From contig CAMCKH010000011.1 of the NCBI GenBank assembly GCA_945875435.1, positions 1-36,874 of the forward strand: 36,874 bases of DNA, given 5' to 3'. Under the pieces are notes generated by a model that was not told the DNA's origin, searched no databases, and saw nothing but the letters and a program-made list of their open reading frames with translations. Below, in pieces: positions 36,873-36,874 of this stretch. The stretch's first letter is position 1. The number at the start of each line of letters is the position of its first letter. A program made the position numbers and the translations under genes. Source of the DNA: an uncultured Erysipelotrichaceae bacterium (GTDB lineage: Bacteria; Bacillota_I; Bacilli_A; Erysipelotrichales; Erysipelotrichaceae).

Positions 36873-36874
36873 CA

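Noticed and set aside
1-36874. tRNA or rRNA genes
   Set aside because: I saw no GGTTCRANTCC-type T-arm in a cloverleaf context; the recurring GGGGTTCAAA hairpins superficially resemble T-arms but belong to the boundary cassette and have no acceptor or anticodon stems.

Overview
The window is very AT-rich DNA with Gram-positive features: strong AGGAGG-type ribosome sites, a YSIRK-like surface protein, an LPxTG protein with a class B sortase, and a lipoprotein with a lipobox. TGA acts as a normal stop. This points to a low-GC Bacillota (an Erysipelotrichia-like or other Firmicute lineage). I cannot name the species from sequence alone.

Positions 1-11,250 look chromosomal. They hold the N-terminal part of a repeat-rich surface protein (minus strand), an rRNA-type methyltransferase apparently on a leaderless transcript, an RluA-type pseudouridine synthase, and an envelope group (a VanY-like protein that has lost its catalytic residues, an MBOAT acyltransferase and a DHHW/AlgJ-like SGNH protein). 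A complete branched-chain amino-acid ABC transporter operon (substrate-binding lipoprotein, LivH, LivM, LivG, LivF) follows, ending in a CBS-ACT protein and a terminator. Positions 11,285-12,556 hold a minus-strand island of tiny secreted or membrane proteins arranged as two paralogous pairs around a secreted 159-aa protein. It is driven from a symmetric divergent promoter with a 25-bp palindrome.

From about 12,650 to the right end lies a mobile element, probably a conjugative plasmid or an integrated conjugative element. It starts with an unusual leader: a 28-bp long-range RNA stem enclosing a 75-nt perfect antisense copy of part of the gene that follows (a candidate replication or mobilisation protein). 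ParA, a small coiled-coil protein, ParB and an HTH protein come next, then a Panacea-type antitoxin with a membrane toxin, an NlpC/P60 hydrolase, a 1523-aa thioester/SpaA-like adhesin, a primase-polymerase/OB-fold protein, an LPETG protein with InlB-like repeats, an SNase-like nuclease, small membrane proteins and a class B sortase. No integrase, relaxase or VirB4/VirD4 ATPase lies inside the window.

The most unusual property of the element is its modular construction. Nearly every gene boundary carries the same cassette: codons for a C-terminal DYEPNI tail, a stop, a GGRGTTC hairpin, a terminator-like AAGACAA/TTGTCTT hairpin with a T-run, and a GAAAGGAAA ribosome site directly before the next start. 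Unrelated proteins therefore share the same last residues, and there is a noncoding relic of the tail after the toxin gene. A family of 26-residue 'QMxxIRxGLE' repeat proteins, with 1, 5, 10, 1 and 4 repeats, is scattered among these cassettes. The window ends in a hairpin resembling an IS200/IS605 terminus inside the last membrane gene.
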